Shown here: one piece after another, positions 24,374-33,221 of the stretch
How positions within the stretch are numbered: position 1 is the first letter of the stretch
How the letters are laid out: each line of letters begins with the position of its first letter
Assembly (NCBI RefSeq): GCF_003399645.1
Contig: NZ_NBXD01000012.1
Span: forward strand, 1-64,000
Direction of reading: 5' to 3'
Length of the DNA stretch: 64,000 nucleotides
DNA from: Subtercola boreus
GTDB lineage: Bacteria > Actinomycetota > Actinomycetes > Actinomycetales > Microbacteriaceae
The notes under the pieces: model-generated
Told to the model about the DNA's origin: nothing
Database searches by the model: none
What the model saw: the letters and a program-made list of their open reading frames with translations, nothing else
Made by a program: the position numbers and the translations under genes

Positions 24374-25480
24374 ATGACCGTCATGTTGGGTGTTCCGCAG
24401 CTGAGGCTCGCACCCGGCACCGCGTCGGGCGAAGAATCCGCGCCCGCACAGCCGCGCCCGCACGTTCCGGGCCTGCTCGACACCTACGGGAGAACGGCGA
24501 CCGACCTCCGCATCTCGCTGACCGACCGGTGCAACCTGCGCTGCACCTACTGCATGCCGGCGGAGGGTCTCCCGTTCCAGCCGGCGTCGAAGCTCATGCA
24601 GCGCGACGAGATCGTACGGCTCGCGCGCCTGGCGACCGGGCAGCTGGGGGTGCGGCAGATCCGTTTCACCGGGGGCGAGCCGCTGCTTCGCAAAGACCTG
24701 GTCGAGATCATCCGCGATGTGGCCGCCCTGGATGCCCGGCCCGAGATCTCGCTGACCACCAACGCCATCGGCCTCACCGGTCGCGCCCAGGCCCTGGCGG
24801 ACGCCGGGCTCGACCGCGTCAACGTCTCCCTCGACACGATCTGCCCCGAGACCTTCGCCATCATCACCCGCCGCCCGTTCCTCGAGCGGGTGCTGAAGGG
24901 TATCGATGCGCTGGCGGCGGCGGGCACCCGTCACACGAAGATCAACGCGGTGCTCATTCCCGGCGTGAACGACACGCACGGCCCCGACCTCCTCGAGTGG
25001 GCGCTCGCGGGCGGGCACGAGTTGCGGTTCATCGAGCAGATGCCGCTCGACGCCGACCACATCTGGGATCGCGACGTGATGATCACCGCCGGCGAGATTC
25101 GGCGCCGGCTCTCCGAACGGTTCGACCTGACGCCCGATACCGTGGCGCGCGACGGCGCCCCCGCGGAGTTGTACGTGGTGAAGCACCGGGGCGCATCCGT
25201 CGAAGACCCGGTTCTCGGGAAGGTGGGCATCATCGCCTCGGTCACCGAGGCCTTCTGTGCCGACTGCCGCCGAACCCGCCTCACGGCTGAGGGCGGCGTT
25301 CGGAGCTGCCTCTTCTCGCATGTCGAGACCGATCTGCTCGGGCCGATGCGCGCCGGTGCGAGCGACGCCGAGGTGGCCGACCTCTGGCGACGGGCGATGT
25401 GGGCAAAGCCCTCGGGCCACAGCATGAACTCCGCCGGCTTCGAGCAGCCCGCCCGCCCGATGAGCGCCATCGGTGGCTGA
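24374..25480 (+). CDS. moaA: GTP 3',8-cyclase MoaA (radical SAM)
   Basis: This 368-residue radical-SAM enzyme starts Moco synthesis from GTP. The N-terminal cluster is CNLRCTYC (Cys53, 57, 60). The C-terminal cluster region (FCADCRRTRL, RSCLFS) and the terminal Gly-Gly needed for catalysis are intact. Also visible are RFTGGEPLLRKD and VNVSLDT. The N-terminal 35 residues are variable. Start: the ATG at 24374 follows GGGGG closely; an in-frame ATG 9 nt on is an alternative. It forms an operon with moaD and the BKACE gene. Confidence 0.95.
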   Translation: MTVMLGVPQLRLAPGTASGEESAPAQPRPHVPGLLDTYGRTATDLRISLTDRCNLRCTYCMPAEGLPFQPASKLMQRDEIVRLARLATGQLGVRQIRFTGGEPLLRKDLVEIIRDVAALDARPEISLTTNAIGLTGRAQALADAGLDRVNVSLDTICPETFAIITRRPFLERVLKGIDALAAAGTRHTKINAVLIPGVNDTHGPDLLEWALAGGHELRFIEQMPLDADHIWDRDVMITAGEIRRRLSERFDLTPDTVARDGAPAELYVVKHRGASVEDPVLGKVGIIASVTEAFCADCRRTRLTAEGGVRSCLFSHVETDLLGPMRAGASDAEVADLWRRAMWAKPSGHSMNSAGFEQPARPMSAIGG

Positions 25481-25481
25481 G

Positions 25482-25772
25482 ATGGATGCGCGTTCCCAGG
25501 CCGTCACGGAAGGCGCCGACGGTCGCTCGAGGGTAGGCGTGCGCGTGCGGTACTTCGCCGCAGCGAAGGCAGCGGCGGGCGTGGCCGAGGAGGTGTGCGA
25601 GGTGGGCGACGGAAGCACGATCGACGCACTCCTGGGCGAGGCCGGCCTGGGCGGGCATCCCGTTCTCGGCAGAAGCACCTTTCTGGTCAACGGCGTCGCC
25701 ACCACCGATCGTGCACATCTTCTCAGAGACGCGGACCAGCTCGACGTCCTGCCGCCGTTCGCCGGTGGCTAA
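25482..25772 (+). CDS. moaD: Molybdopterin synthase sulfur carrier MoaD
   Basis: The small ubiquitin-like protein (about 96 aa) has VRVRYFAAAKAAAGVAEE, FLVNG and the C-terminal PPFAGG, whose Gly-Gly is adenylated and thiocarboxylated by MoeZ. I prefer the ATG at 25482, just after the moaA stop, with GGTGG 6 nt upstream. A GTG at 25473 overlapping moaA is possible. The 20-residue N-terminal extension is unusual for MoaD. Confidence 0.9.
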   Translation: MDARSQAVTEGADGRSRVGVRVRYFAAAKAAAGVAEEVCEVGDGSTIDALLGEAGLGGHPVLGRSTFLVNGVATTDRAHLLRDADQLDVLPPFAGG

Positions 25773-25784
25773 ACTGGCGCCCAG

Positions 25785-26504
25785 ATGATCCAGGCAAGCC
25801 TCAACGGTCCCTTCACGAAAGACGACCATCCCGCGCTCCCCATCACCGGTGCTGAGCTGGCGGCCAGTGCGGCCGAGTGTGCCGCGGCGGGCGCGCGGTC
25901 GTTCCACGTGCACCCGCGCACGGAGGCGGGCGTCGAGACCCTCGCGGCCGACGTCATCGACACCGTCGTGGCGGCGGTGAAGAGCAGCCAGCCCTACCCG
26001 GTGGGGGTCGGCACCGGTGCCTGGATCGAGGGGAGCATCGCCCGGCGACTCGCCAACGTCTCCGGCTGGAAGGTTCCCGACTTCGCGTCGGTCAATGTGG
26101 CCGAAGAAGGGGCGTTCGAGGTCATGCGGCGCCTGTCGATCCTCGGCATCGACATCGAGGCCGGCGTCTGGACGGTCGACGACGCCGAGGTGCTGGTTCG
26201 AAGCGACGTCGTCGGGTCGCTGGCGCGCATCCTGGTGGAGCCTGTCGAACTCGACACTCCCAAGGCGCTGGAGATCGTTGGAACGATCCACGAGATCCTC
26301 GACCGCGGCGGTGTGGAGGTGCCGCGGCTGCAGCACGGTGACGGCGAGGCGACGTGGGTGCTGCTCGAAGACGCGGTGCGGCGGGGAATCGACGTGCGAG
26401 TCGGCTTCGAAGACACGTTCACGCTTCCCGACGGGTCGATGGCATATACCAACGCCGACCTGGTGCGCGCTGCGATGGGAATCGCGGGGGGCGCGCGGAA
26501 GTAG
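25785..26504 (+). CDS. BKACE-family (DUF849) beta-keto acid cleavage enzyme
   Basis: The 239-residue protein resembles 3-keto-5-aminohexanoate cleavage enzymes, which condense a beta-keto acid with acetyl-CoA in a zinc-dependent retro-Claisen reaction. Visible signatures are QASLNGP at the N-terminus, the zinc His pair in FHVHPRTEAG (about 42-51), ILVEPVE, and the GFEDTF motif near the C-terminus (Glu-Asp). It is shorter than many family members (270-300). It lies 12 nt after moaD, so it is co-transcribed with Moco genes. No functional link is known; the substrate is open. Confidence 0.82.
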   Translation: MIQASLNGPFTKDDHPALPITGAELAASAAECAAAGARSFHVHPRTEAGVETLAADVIDTVVAAVKSSQPYPVGVGTGAWIEGSIARRLANVSGWKVPDFASVNVAEEGAFEVMRRLSILGIDIEAGVWTVDDAEVLVRSDVVGSLARILVEPVELDTPKALEIVGTIHEILDRGGVEVPRLQHGDGEATWVLLEDAVRRGIDVRVGFEDTFTLPDGSMAYTNADLVRAAMGIAGGARK

Positions 26505-26554
26505 GGCGGGGCGACGGCGGGCGTGCGGGTTCGGTGGGGTGCGGGTGCGTCGGC

Positions 26555-27784
26555 TCAGTAGCGAGGAACGTCGGGGTCGATCCCGAGCGACCACGCCTCG
26601 ATGCCGCCTTCGACGAACGTCACGTTCTCCCACCCCGACTGGAGCATCACGTCACGGGCGTACTGCGACCGTGTGTCGTGATGGCAGTGCACGAGAATCT
26701 CTTCGGTCTTCGGCAGTACCTCGGCTGCCGCTTCCGACAGCAGCGACGCCAGCGGCACGAGCACCGACCCGTCGATGCCGGCCAGCTCCCGCTCCCAGGG
26801 CTCCCGTACGTCGACCAGCACGAAGTCGTCGGCACCGGATGCCCGGGCATCCAGTCGCGCCCGGAGCTCGGTGACCCCGAGCGACGCGGCGCGTCGCGTC
26901 GGCGCGGTGGCGATATGTGGTGCGGTGGCGATGTGTGGCGCGGCGTTGGTGGGCGGCGTGACAGCCGGTGGCGTGGTGGTGGATGCCGCCGCGAAGGGCA
27001 CCTCGGTGTAGCTGCCCTCCAGCGCATCGATCACCAGGATGCGCCCGAACAACGGCACGCCGAACCCGACCAGGAGCTTCATCGCCTCCGTCGCCATGGC
27101 CGATCCGACGGCTCCGCAGAGCGGACCCAGCACGCCCGCCTCCGAGCACGACTCGGCCGCATCGTCCGCGATCTCGACGGGGAAGAGATCGCGCAGGGTG
27201 AGCCCGCCACTCGCACCTGTTGCGTCCCGGAAAACTCCGGCGTCACCCGCCCCCGGGCGGCGCCAGAACGTCGACAGCTGCCCGTCGAAGCGCAGCACCG
27301 AGCCCCAGACGTAGGGCATTCCGAGGGCCGCCGCCGTGTCGTTCGCCAGGTAGCGGGTCGCGAAGTTGTCGGTTGCGTCGATGACGAGGTCGTAGGACGA
27401 GAAGAGACCCGCCGCGTTGCCCGCCTCGAGCCGGGTCTCGTGCAGCTCGACCGCCACGAGAGGGTTCAGTTCGGCGATGGCCGCCCGCGCGGACCGAGCC
27501 TTGGCGGTGCCGAGCGCGGTCGACGAGTGGATGATCTGCCGCTGCAGGTTCGACTCGTCGACGGTGTCGTCGTCGACGATTCCCAGCGTTCCGACTCCCG
27601 CTGCGGCGAGGTAGAGCAGGATGGGCGATCCGAGGCCGCCCGCCCCGAGCACCAGAACCCTCGCGCCCTTCAGCCGTCGCTGCCCCTCGAGGCCGATCTG
27701 CGGCATCCGGAGCTGCCGGGAGTAGCGGCTGAGTTCCCGTTCATCCAACTCGGGCCCGAGCTCGACGAGGGAGGTGCGTGCCAT
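26555..27784 (-). CDS. moeZ: MoaD/ThiS adenylyltransferase-sulfurtransferase MoeZ (ThiF plus rhodanese)
   Basis: The 409-residue protein has an E1-like ThiF domain (RYSRQLRMPQIGLEGQ, VLGAGGLGSPILLYLAAAG, DATDNFATRYLAND, ESCSEAGVLG). A Pro/Thr/Ala linker (about 270-300) leads to a rhodanese domain with active-site Cys in ILVHCHHDTRS. It adenylates and thiocarboxylates MoaD. Zinc cysteines of E. coli MoeB are absent, as is normal in actinobacterial MoeZ. It is convergent with the BKACE gene and completes the Moco gene set here. Confidence 0.92.
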   Translation of the reverse strand: MARTSLVELGPELDERELSRYSRQLRMPQIGLEGQRRLKGARVLVLGAGGLGSPILLYLAAAGVGTLGIVDDDTVDESNLQRQIIHSSTALGTAKARSARAAIAELNPLVAVELHETRLEAGNAAGLFSSYDLVIDATDNFATRYLANDTAAALGMPYVWGSVLRFDGQLSTFWRRPGAGDAGVFRDATGASGGLTLRDLFPVEIADDAAESCSEAGVLGPLCGAVGSAMATEAMKLLVGFGVPLFGRILVIDALEGSYTEVPFAAASTTTPPAVTPPTNAAPHIATAPHIATAPTRRAASLGVTELRARLDARASGADDFVLVDVREPWERELAGIDGSVLVPLASLLSEAAAEVLPKTEEILVHCHHDTRSQYARDVMLQSGWENVTFVEGGIEAWSLGIDPDVPRY

Positions 27785-27866
27785 CCCCCGAGTTTACCGC
27801 CGCCCCCCAACCCGCCCCCCTGCGCGGGCTCGGGAGATCGCTGAGACGTTCACCGAGGTCGGAGCG

Positions 27867-28112
27867 GTGGGGAACGGGGCGCTCATCGCCCAGCTGGCAG
27901 ACCACCTCGAGTCGTATGAGTCCGAACAACCCGACGGGTCTGTCGAACGCGGTGTTGCGGCTCACTTCGGTTCGTACCGGGCGAGGATCGCTGGACCGTA
28001 CTTCCCGGTTCCGAAGCTGAAGGAGGAGGTGGGGCTCGCGCTCTGCGAGTACGTGCGGAGTCGGCTCGGGGAGGTGCCCGCCGCGTCAGCTCCGCTGACC
28101 TGGGTCGACTGA
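27867..28112 (+). CDS. Small hypothetical protein, possibly a gene remnant
   Basis: An open frame with strongly coding-like third-position GC encodes about 81 residues (ALIAQLADHLESYES, VPKLKEEVGLALCEYVRSRLG). I do not recognise the family. The frame is open back to 27774, overlapping the moeZ start, but that part reads as low-complexity Arg/Pro. The GTG at 27867 is a tentative start with only a weak GGAG. It may be the tail of a decayed gene left upstream of smc. Confidence 0.4.
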   Translation: MGNGALIAQLADHLESYESEQPDGSVERGVAAHFGSYRARIAGPYFPVPKLKEEVGLALCEYVRSRLGEVPAASAPLTWVD

Positions 28113-28140
28113 GCGCGTGGGTGGCCAGAAGCGGTACGCG

Positions 28141-28178
28141 CCCGCGGTGCGGCGCCCTCGCGGGCGCGGCACCGCGGG
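28141..28178. terminator. Long GC hairpin upstream of smc
   Basis: CCCGCGGTGC-G-GCGCCC (28141-28157) pairs with GGGCGC-G-GCACCGCGGG (28162-28178) around a TCGC tetraloop: 16 base pairs with one G-G mismatch. It has no U-tract and ends 72 nt before the smc start. It may stop transcription from upstream or structure the smc leader. Confidence 0.6.
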
Positions 28179-28250
28179 GCGGGGCATCCGATTGGGTAGC
28201 GTAGACCAACACGCGAAAGCGCCGCCATCGACGACCGGGAAGGGTGGGCG

Positions 28251-31200
28251 TTGTACCTCAAGAGCCTCACCCTCAAGGGTTTCAAGTCGTTCGCCCAGCC
28301 CACCACGTTCGCCTTCGAGACCGGCGTCACCTGCGTGGTCGGCCCCAACGGGTCGGGCAAGAGCAACGTCGTCGACGCCCTCGCCTGGGTCATGGGCGAA
28401 CAGGGCGTCAAGACCCTGCGCGGCGGCAAGATGGAGGACGTCATCTTCGCCGGCACCTCCACCCGGGGTCCGCTCGGCCGCGCCGAGGTCGTGCTGACGA
28501 TCGACAACTCCGACGGCGCCCTGCCGATCGACTACTCCGAGGTCACGATCGGGCGCACGCTGTTCCGCAACGGGGGCAGCGAGTACGCGATCAACGGAGA
28601 CTCCTGCCGCCTGCTCGACGTGCAGGAGCTGCTGAGCGACTCCGGGCTCGGCCGCGAGATGCACGTGATCGTCGGGCAGGGCCAGCTCGACGCGGTGCTG
28701 CACGCCACCCCCGAGGGGCGACGCGGTTTCATCGAGGAGGCCGCGGGCATCCTGAAGCACCGTCGCCGCAAGGAGAAGACCGAGCGCAAGCTCGAGGCGA
28801 TGCAGGCGAACCTGACCCGGCTGAGCGACCTGGCGGGTGAGCTGCGCCGGCAGCTCAAACCGCTCGGTCGCCAGGCCGAGGTGGCGAAGGAGGCCCAGTC
28901 GATCGCCTCCGTGGTGCGGGATGCCCGGGCACGCCTGCTCGCCGACGAGGTCGTCACCCTCCGAACGGCCCTCGACGACCATTCGCGCACCGAGAACGAG
29001 CGCCGCACCGAGCGGATCGTTCTGCAGGAGCGGCTCGAGCAGAACCAGCTGCGACTCGGCCGCATCGTCGAGGCACAGGACGGCGACGCCGTCGACCTCG
29101 CCCGACGCACCGCGTTCGGGCTCGAATCGGTGCAGGAGCGCCTGCGCGGCCTCTATACGCTCGCGAACCAGCGTCTGGCGCTGCTCGGCTCCGAGCCCGG
29201 CGGCCGCGAGACCGGGCCGGGCGTCACTCCGACGATGGTCGCCGCTCCCCGTGACGAGGTGGTGCGGCTGACCGGCGACGTGGTCGTGGCCGAGCAGGCG
29301 TTCGCGACGGCGCAGCAGCTCACCCGAGCGGCCCGGCTGGCACTGGATGCGGCCGACGAGCAGATCGCCGCACAGAGCGCGCTTGTCTCGCGGCACGATC
29401 TCGAGATCTCGAAGTTGACGGGGCAGCTCGAATCCGCGAACTCCCGGCTCGCAGCCGTGCGGGGTGAAGACCTCCGGCAGGCGAACGCGCTCGACGCCGC
29501 GGCCCTCCGCCGTGAAGCCCTGCAGATCGAGTTCACGGCGCTCGAGGCGCAGGCCGCGACCGCGGATGCCGGCGAGACCAACCTCGACGAGATCTACGAA
29601 TTCGCGCAGGCGGCGGTCTTCGAGGCCGAGGGCGGGATCGAACAGCTTCGGGATGCACTGCACACGCACGAGCGTGAGCGCGACGCCCTGGCGGCGAAGA
29701 CCAGTGCCCTCTCGATGGCGCTCGGGCAGAAAGACGGGTCGAGCGAGCTCGCGGCATCCGGAGTCGCGGGGGTGCGCGGCCTGGTCGCCGACCACGTGCA
29801 GGTCGAACCGGGGTTCGAGGTGGCGATCGCGGCGGCGCTCGGTTCACTCGCCGACGGCGTGCTGGCCGAGACGACGGATGACGCGTTCGCGGCCCTGGCA
29901 CGGGCCCGTGAGGGCGACATGGGCCGCGTCGAGGTGATCGTGGCGCGGGGCGGGGGCTCCGGAACAGGCAGCGCCAAGGCGTTCGCGGGCGACGGGCTGA
30001 GGTTCGCGGGGGAGGTCGTGACCGCGCCCGAGGGGGTGCATGCGCTGCTCGCGGCGACCCTCATCGCCGACGACCTCGATGCTGCGCGAGCGGCGTGGCC
30101 GAGCATCCGGAGCCTGGCGTCCGACAGCCCGGGCCGGCCGACCCCGCCGCTCACCGTCATCACGCGCGTCGGCGACGTGCTCACCGAGTACGTGCTGCGC
30201 GGCGGGTCGGGCGCCAAGCGGTCCCGGCTGGAGCTGGTGGCCGAGCGCGACTCCGCTGCCGCTCGCCTCGAGGTCGTCACGGCCGACATCGACCGGGCGA
30301 AGTTCGCGCTGGCCGAGCAGCGAGGCATTCTGCAGAACGCCAAGCAGCAGTCCCAGGCGGCGCTCGCCGCGCTCCGTGAGTTCGACTCCCGGCTGGCGGC
30401 CCAGACCGAGCGGCTTTCGCGGCTCCGGGCGCAGGTCGACGCGAGCCAGGGCGAGTACGACCGCCTCGACCGCAGCCGGGCGCTCGCCGGCGAGACCGTC
30501 GCCACCGCCCTGGCCGCTGCTGAGAAGGCCCGCGCCGAACTCGACGCGGCACGGTCGCGCCCGCGCCCGATTCTCGACGTCAGCTCGCGCGACGATCTGC
30601 TGGGCGCGGTCGAAGCAGCCCGCGAGGGCGAGTTGGATGCCCGGCTGCAGCTCGAGACGGTGCGCGAGCGCGTGAGAGGCGAACAGGCTCGCGTGCAGGC
30701 CCTCGAGAGGCAGCTGACCGCTGAGCGCGCCGCCGCAGAGGAGGCTGCGCGCCGTGAGGTGCTGCGGCGTCGCCAGGTCGACCGGGCCACCGCCGTCGTC
30801 GGGAGCCTGCCCGAAGTGCTGGACTCCGTCGACCGTTCCGTTGCGACGGCGCGGCTCGAGCTGGCCCGGCGGGAAGCCGAGCGCGCCGAGCAGAACGCCG
30901 AGCTGGGGGAGCTGCGCCGCGAGGAGGCGGTTCTGCGCGAGCGGTTGCAGGGCATCACCGAGAATGTGCACGGCCTCGAGCTGCAGATCTACGAGAAGAA
31001 GCTGCACCTCTCGAGCGTGCTGGAGCGGGTGGGGTCGGAGCTCGGGCTCATCGAGGCGGATCTCGTCGCGGAGTACGGGCCCGAGGAGCTGGTTCCGGTG
31101 GAGGGCGCGGGGGCTGAGGCAGCCGGGCGGGGCCCAGCCGACGCGCGCTCCTCCGATGCGCGCTCCTCCGACGCGAACGCGAACGCGCCGCAGGGCATCC

Positions 31201-31862
31201 CGTTCGACCGAGACGATCAGAAGCGTCGGCTCGCGAAGTACGAACGAATGCTGACCGAGCTCGGGCGGGTCAACCCGCTGGCGCTCGAGGAGTTCGAGGC
31301 GCTGGAGCAGCGCCACAGATTCCTCACGGAGCAGCTCACCGACCTCACGAACACGAGAAAAGACCTGCTGACGATCATCGACGAGATCGACGACAAGATG
31401 AAGTTCATCTTCGAGAGCGCCTTCACCGACACTCGTGACGCCTTCGCCGAGGTGTTTCCTGTGCTCTTTCCCGGCGGAACGGGCAGTATCTCACTCACGA
31501 ACCCCGACGACCTGCTCACGACCGGCGTCGAGGTGTCGGTGAAACCGGCGGGCAAGAAGATCGAGCGGCTGTCGCTGCTCTCGGGCGGCGAGCGGTCGCT
31601 TGCTGCCGTCGCGCTGCTGATCGCCATCTTCAAGGCCCGGCCCAGCCCGTTCTACATCATGGACGAGGTCGAAGCGGCGCTCGACGACGCCAACCTGGGG
31701 CGTCTGTTGACGATCTTCGAAGACCTGCGGCAGACCTCGCAGCTGATCGTCATCACGCACCAGAAGCGCACGATGGAGATAGCCGATGCCCTCTACGGCG
31801 TCTCGATGCGCCAGGACGGCGTTTCGGCCGTCATCGGGCAGCGGGTCAGCGTCGCGACCTGA
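28251..31862 (+). CDS. smc: Chromosome segregation protein SMC
   Basis: The 1203-residue SMC ATPase organises and segregates the chromosome with ScpA/ScpB. It has Walker A GPNGSGKSNVVDAL (about residues 31-44), a coiled coil, a hinge region around 495-650 (GVRGLVADHVQVEPGFEVA near the start), a second coiled coil, the signature LSGGERSLAAVALL and Walker B FYIMDEVEAALDD near the C-terminus. An Asp/Ala/Ser repeat-like insert (DARSSDARSSDANANA, near 965-980) sits just before the C-terminal coil. The start is a TTG at 28251 with GGAAGGG upstream, giving the family-typical MYLKSLTLKGFKSFA. Confidence 0.96.
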   Translation: MYLKSLTLKGFKSFAQPTTFAFETGVTCVVGPNGSGKSNVVDALAWVMGEQGVKTLRGGKMEDVIFAGTSTRGPLGRAEVVLTIDNSDGALPIDYSEVTIGRTLFRNGGSEYAINGDSCRLLDVQELLSDSGLGREMHVIVGQGQLDAVLHATPEGRRGFIEEAAGILKHRRRKEKTERKLEAMQANLTRLSDLAGELRRQLKPLGRQAEVAKEAQSIASVVRDARARLLADEVVTLRTALDDHSRTENERRTERIVLQERLEQNQLRLGRIVEAQDGDAVDLARRTAFGLESVQERLRGLYTLANQRLALLGSEPGGRETGPGVTPTMVAAPRDEVVRLTGDVVVAEQAFATAQQLTRAARLALDAADEQIAAQSALVSRHDLEISKLTGQLESANSRLAAVRGEDLRQANALDAAALRREALQIEFTALEAQAATADAGETNLDEIYEFAQAAVFEAEGGIEQLRDALHTHERERDALAAKTSALSMALGQKDGSSELAASGVAGVRGLVADHVQVEPGFEVAIAAALGSLADGVLAETTDDAFAALARAREGDMGRVEVIVARGGGSGTGSAKAFAGDGLRFAGEVVTAPEGVHALLAATLIADDLDAARAAWPSIRSLASDSPGRPTPPLTVITRVGDVLTEYVLRGGSGAKRSRLELVAERDSAAARLEVVTADIDRAKFALAEQRGILQNAKQQSQAALAALREFDSRLAAQTERLSRLRAQVDASQGEYDRLDRSRALAGETVATALAAAEKARAELDAARSRPRPILDVSSRDDLLGAVEAAREGELDARLQLETVRERVRGEQARVQALERQLTAERAAAEEAARREVLRRRQVDRATAVVGSLPEVLDSVDRSVATARLELARREAERAEQNAELGELRREEAVLRERLQGITENVHGLELQIYEKKLHLSSVLERVGSELGLIEADLVAEYGPEELVPVEGAGAEAAGRGPADARSSDARSSDANANAPQGIPFDRDDQKRRLAKYERMLTELGRVNPLALEEFEALEQRHRFLTEQLTDLTNTRKDLLTIIDEIDDKMKFIFESAFTDTRDAFAEVFPVLFPGGTGSISLTNPDDLLTTGVEVSVKPAGKKIERLSLLSGGERSLAAVALLIAIFKARPSPFYIMDEVEAALDDANLGRLLTIFEDLRQTSQLIVITHQKRTMEIADALYGVSMRQDGVSAVIGQRVSVAT

Positions 31863-31866
31863 CGGG

Positions 31867-32178
31867 TTAGGCCCCGTTGCCGTCCAACGCCTTCGAGCGG
31901 GCACGCACGTACTCTTCGGGCGAGATCGCGCGGCGATGGTCGAGTTCGTCGAGTTCGCGGAGCCGCTCCTCGGTGCTCTCCGCCCCGAGCTGGGTGCTCG
32001 CGTGAGCGGGTGCCGACGTATCGAGATACGAAAGCATCGGCTCGCGATCGGCCGATCTCGCGCTGCGGTGCTGGCGCGCGACCAGGATGATCGCGATGAC
32101 AATGCTGACGGCCACGATGACGGCGGCCACGGAGAAGACGATGGGGAAGTAGTCGTATGCAGTACGTGCAGCGGGCAT
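31867..32178 (-). CDS. Small membrane protein with C-terminal SHOCT-like segment
   Basis: The 103-residue protein has one N-terminal membrane helix (FPIVFSVAAVIVAVSIVIAIILVA, about residues 10-33), a basic then Ser/Ala-rich cytoplasmic linker, and a C-terminal RLRELDELDHRRAISPEEYV segment typical of SHOCT domains. The function is unknown. The start at 32178 is chosen because AAAGGGGG lies 5 nt upstream. Its stop is 5 nt from the smc stop, so the two are convergent. Confidence 0.75.
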   Translation of the reverse strand: MPAARTAYDYFPIVFSVAAVIVAVSIVIAIILVARQHRSARSADREPMLSYLDTSAPAHASTQLGAESTEERLRELDELDHRRAISPEEYVRARSKALDGNGA

Positions 32179-32306
32179 CAGTGCCCCCTTTCCGGATATC
32201 CCCAGCCTGAACCTTTCGACAGGCCGCGTCAATCACCCACGAAGATGACACGCGGGTGCCGTCGCCGGCGGCTCCGACAATACCCGCCGGCGAATAGTCT
32301 GGACCC

Positions 32307-33182
32307 ATGGCTGAACGAACTCCCTGGTCGCTTTCCGGTGCCCTTCGCGGCATGTTCGCGAAGCGAACCATCGACGATGAAACGTGGGACGACCTCGAGA
32401 CCGCCCTGATCACCGGCGACTTCGGCATCGATGTCACCGACCAGATCGTCGGCGACCTGCGCGCCAAGGTCGCCCGGTACAACACGACCGACCCGAAAGA
32501 CCTGCAGCGGATGCTGCGCGAGACCCTCGAGGAACGCTTCTCCACGCTCGACTCGACCCTCAAACTCACCGAGCGGCCCGCGATCGTCCTGGTTGTCGGA
32601 GTGAATGGTGTCGGCAAGACCACCACCATCGGGAAGTTCGCGAAGTTCCTCGCCAACTACAACCGCACCGTCGTGGTCGGAGCGGCTGACACCTTTCGCG
32701 CCGCCGCGGTCGAGCAGGTCGCGACCTGGGCCGAACGGGCCGGCGCGCACATCGTGCGGCCGCAGCAGGAGGGGCAGGATCCGGCGTCCGTCGCCTTTCA
32801 GACCGTCGACTACGCGAAGCGCAACAACATCGAGATCGCGATCATCGACACCGCCGGGCGCCTGCAGACCAAGGGCGGGCTGATGGATGAGCTGACGAAG
32901 ATCCGGCGCGTCATCGAGAAGCAGGCGCCGGTTGCCGAGGTGCTGCTCGTGCTCGACGCCACCACTGGGCAGAACGGGCTGCTGCAGGCGGAGGCCTTCA
33001 TCGAGCACGCCGGCGTGACGGGGCTGGTGCTGACGAAACTCGACGGGTCGGCCAAGGCCGGCTTCGTTCTCGCCGTGCAGGAGCGCACCGGCATCCCGAT
33101 CAAGCTGATCGGCCAGGGCGAGGGTATCAACGACCTCACCGGTTTCACCCCGCACGTCTTCGTACAGAACCTGATCGGCTGA
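32307..33182 (+). CDS. ftsY: Signal recognition particle receptor FtsY
   Basis: This 291-residue SRP-type GTPase docks ribosome-SRP complexes at the membrane. It has GVNGVGKTTTIGKFAKF (about 100-116), AADTFRAAAVEQ, IIDTAGRLQTKGGLM, TKLDGSAKAG and GEGINDL. The acidic A domain found in E. coli is missing; the protein starts almost directly with the N domain. It lies 40 nt before ffh, so both halves of the SRP system are together. Confidence 0.97.
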   Translation: MAERTPWSLSGALRGMFAKRTIDDETWDDLETALITGDFGIDVTDQIVGDLRAKVARYNTTDPKDLQRMLRETLEERFSTLDSTLKLTERPAIVLVVGVNGVGKTTTIGKFAKFLANYNRTVVVGAADTFRAAAVEQVATWAERAGAHIVRPQQEGQDPASVAFQTVDYAKRNNIEIAIIDTAGRLQTKGGLMDELTKIRRVIEKQAPVAEVLLVLDATTGQNGLLQAEAFIEHAGVTGLVLTKLDGSAKAGFVLAVQERTGIPIKLIGQGEGINDLTGFTPHVFVQNLIG

Positions 33183-33221
33183 GAGCACCGCACCCTCTGA
33201 CGCGTTAAGATTGGGTTCACC

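Noticed and set aside
22748-25705. A 985-codon minus-strand open frame reaching upstream of moeA
   Set aside because: Only 22748-24274 encodes MoeA motifs. The upstream part is antisense to moaA and moaD and reads as Arg/Glu/Gly-rich shadow sequence.
26555-27784. Apparent loss of zinc cysteines in MoeZ
   Set aside because: Actinobacterial MoeZ proteins normally lack these MoeB cysteines, so this is not a defect.
28086-29795. A 569-codon minus-strand open frame over the start of smc
   Set aside because: Antisense shadow of the SMC head and coil, with no recognisable domain.
32307-33182. FtsY lacking the acidic A domain as a truncation
   Set aside because: Short FtsY proteins without the A domain are common in this lineage, and the start has an intact context.
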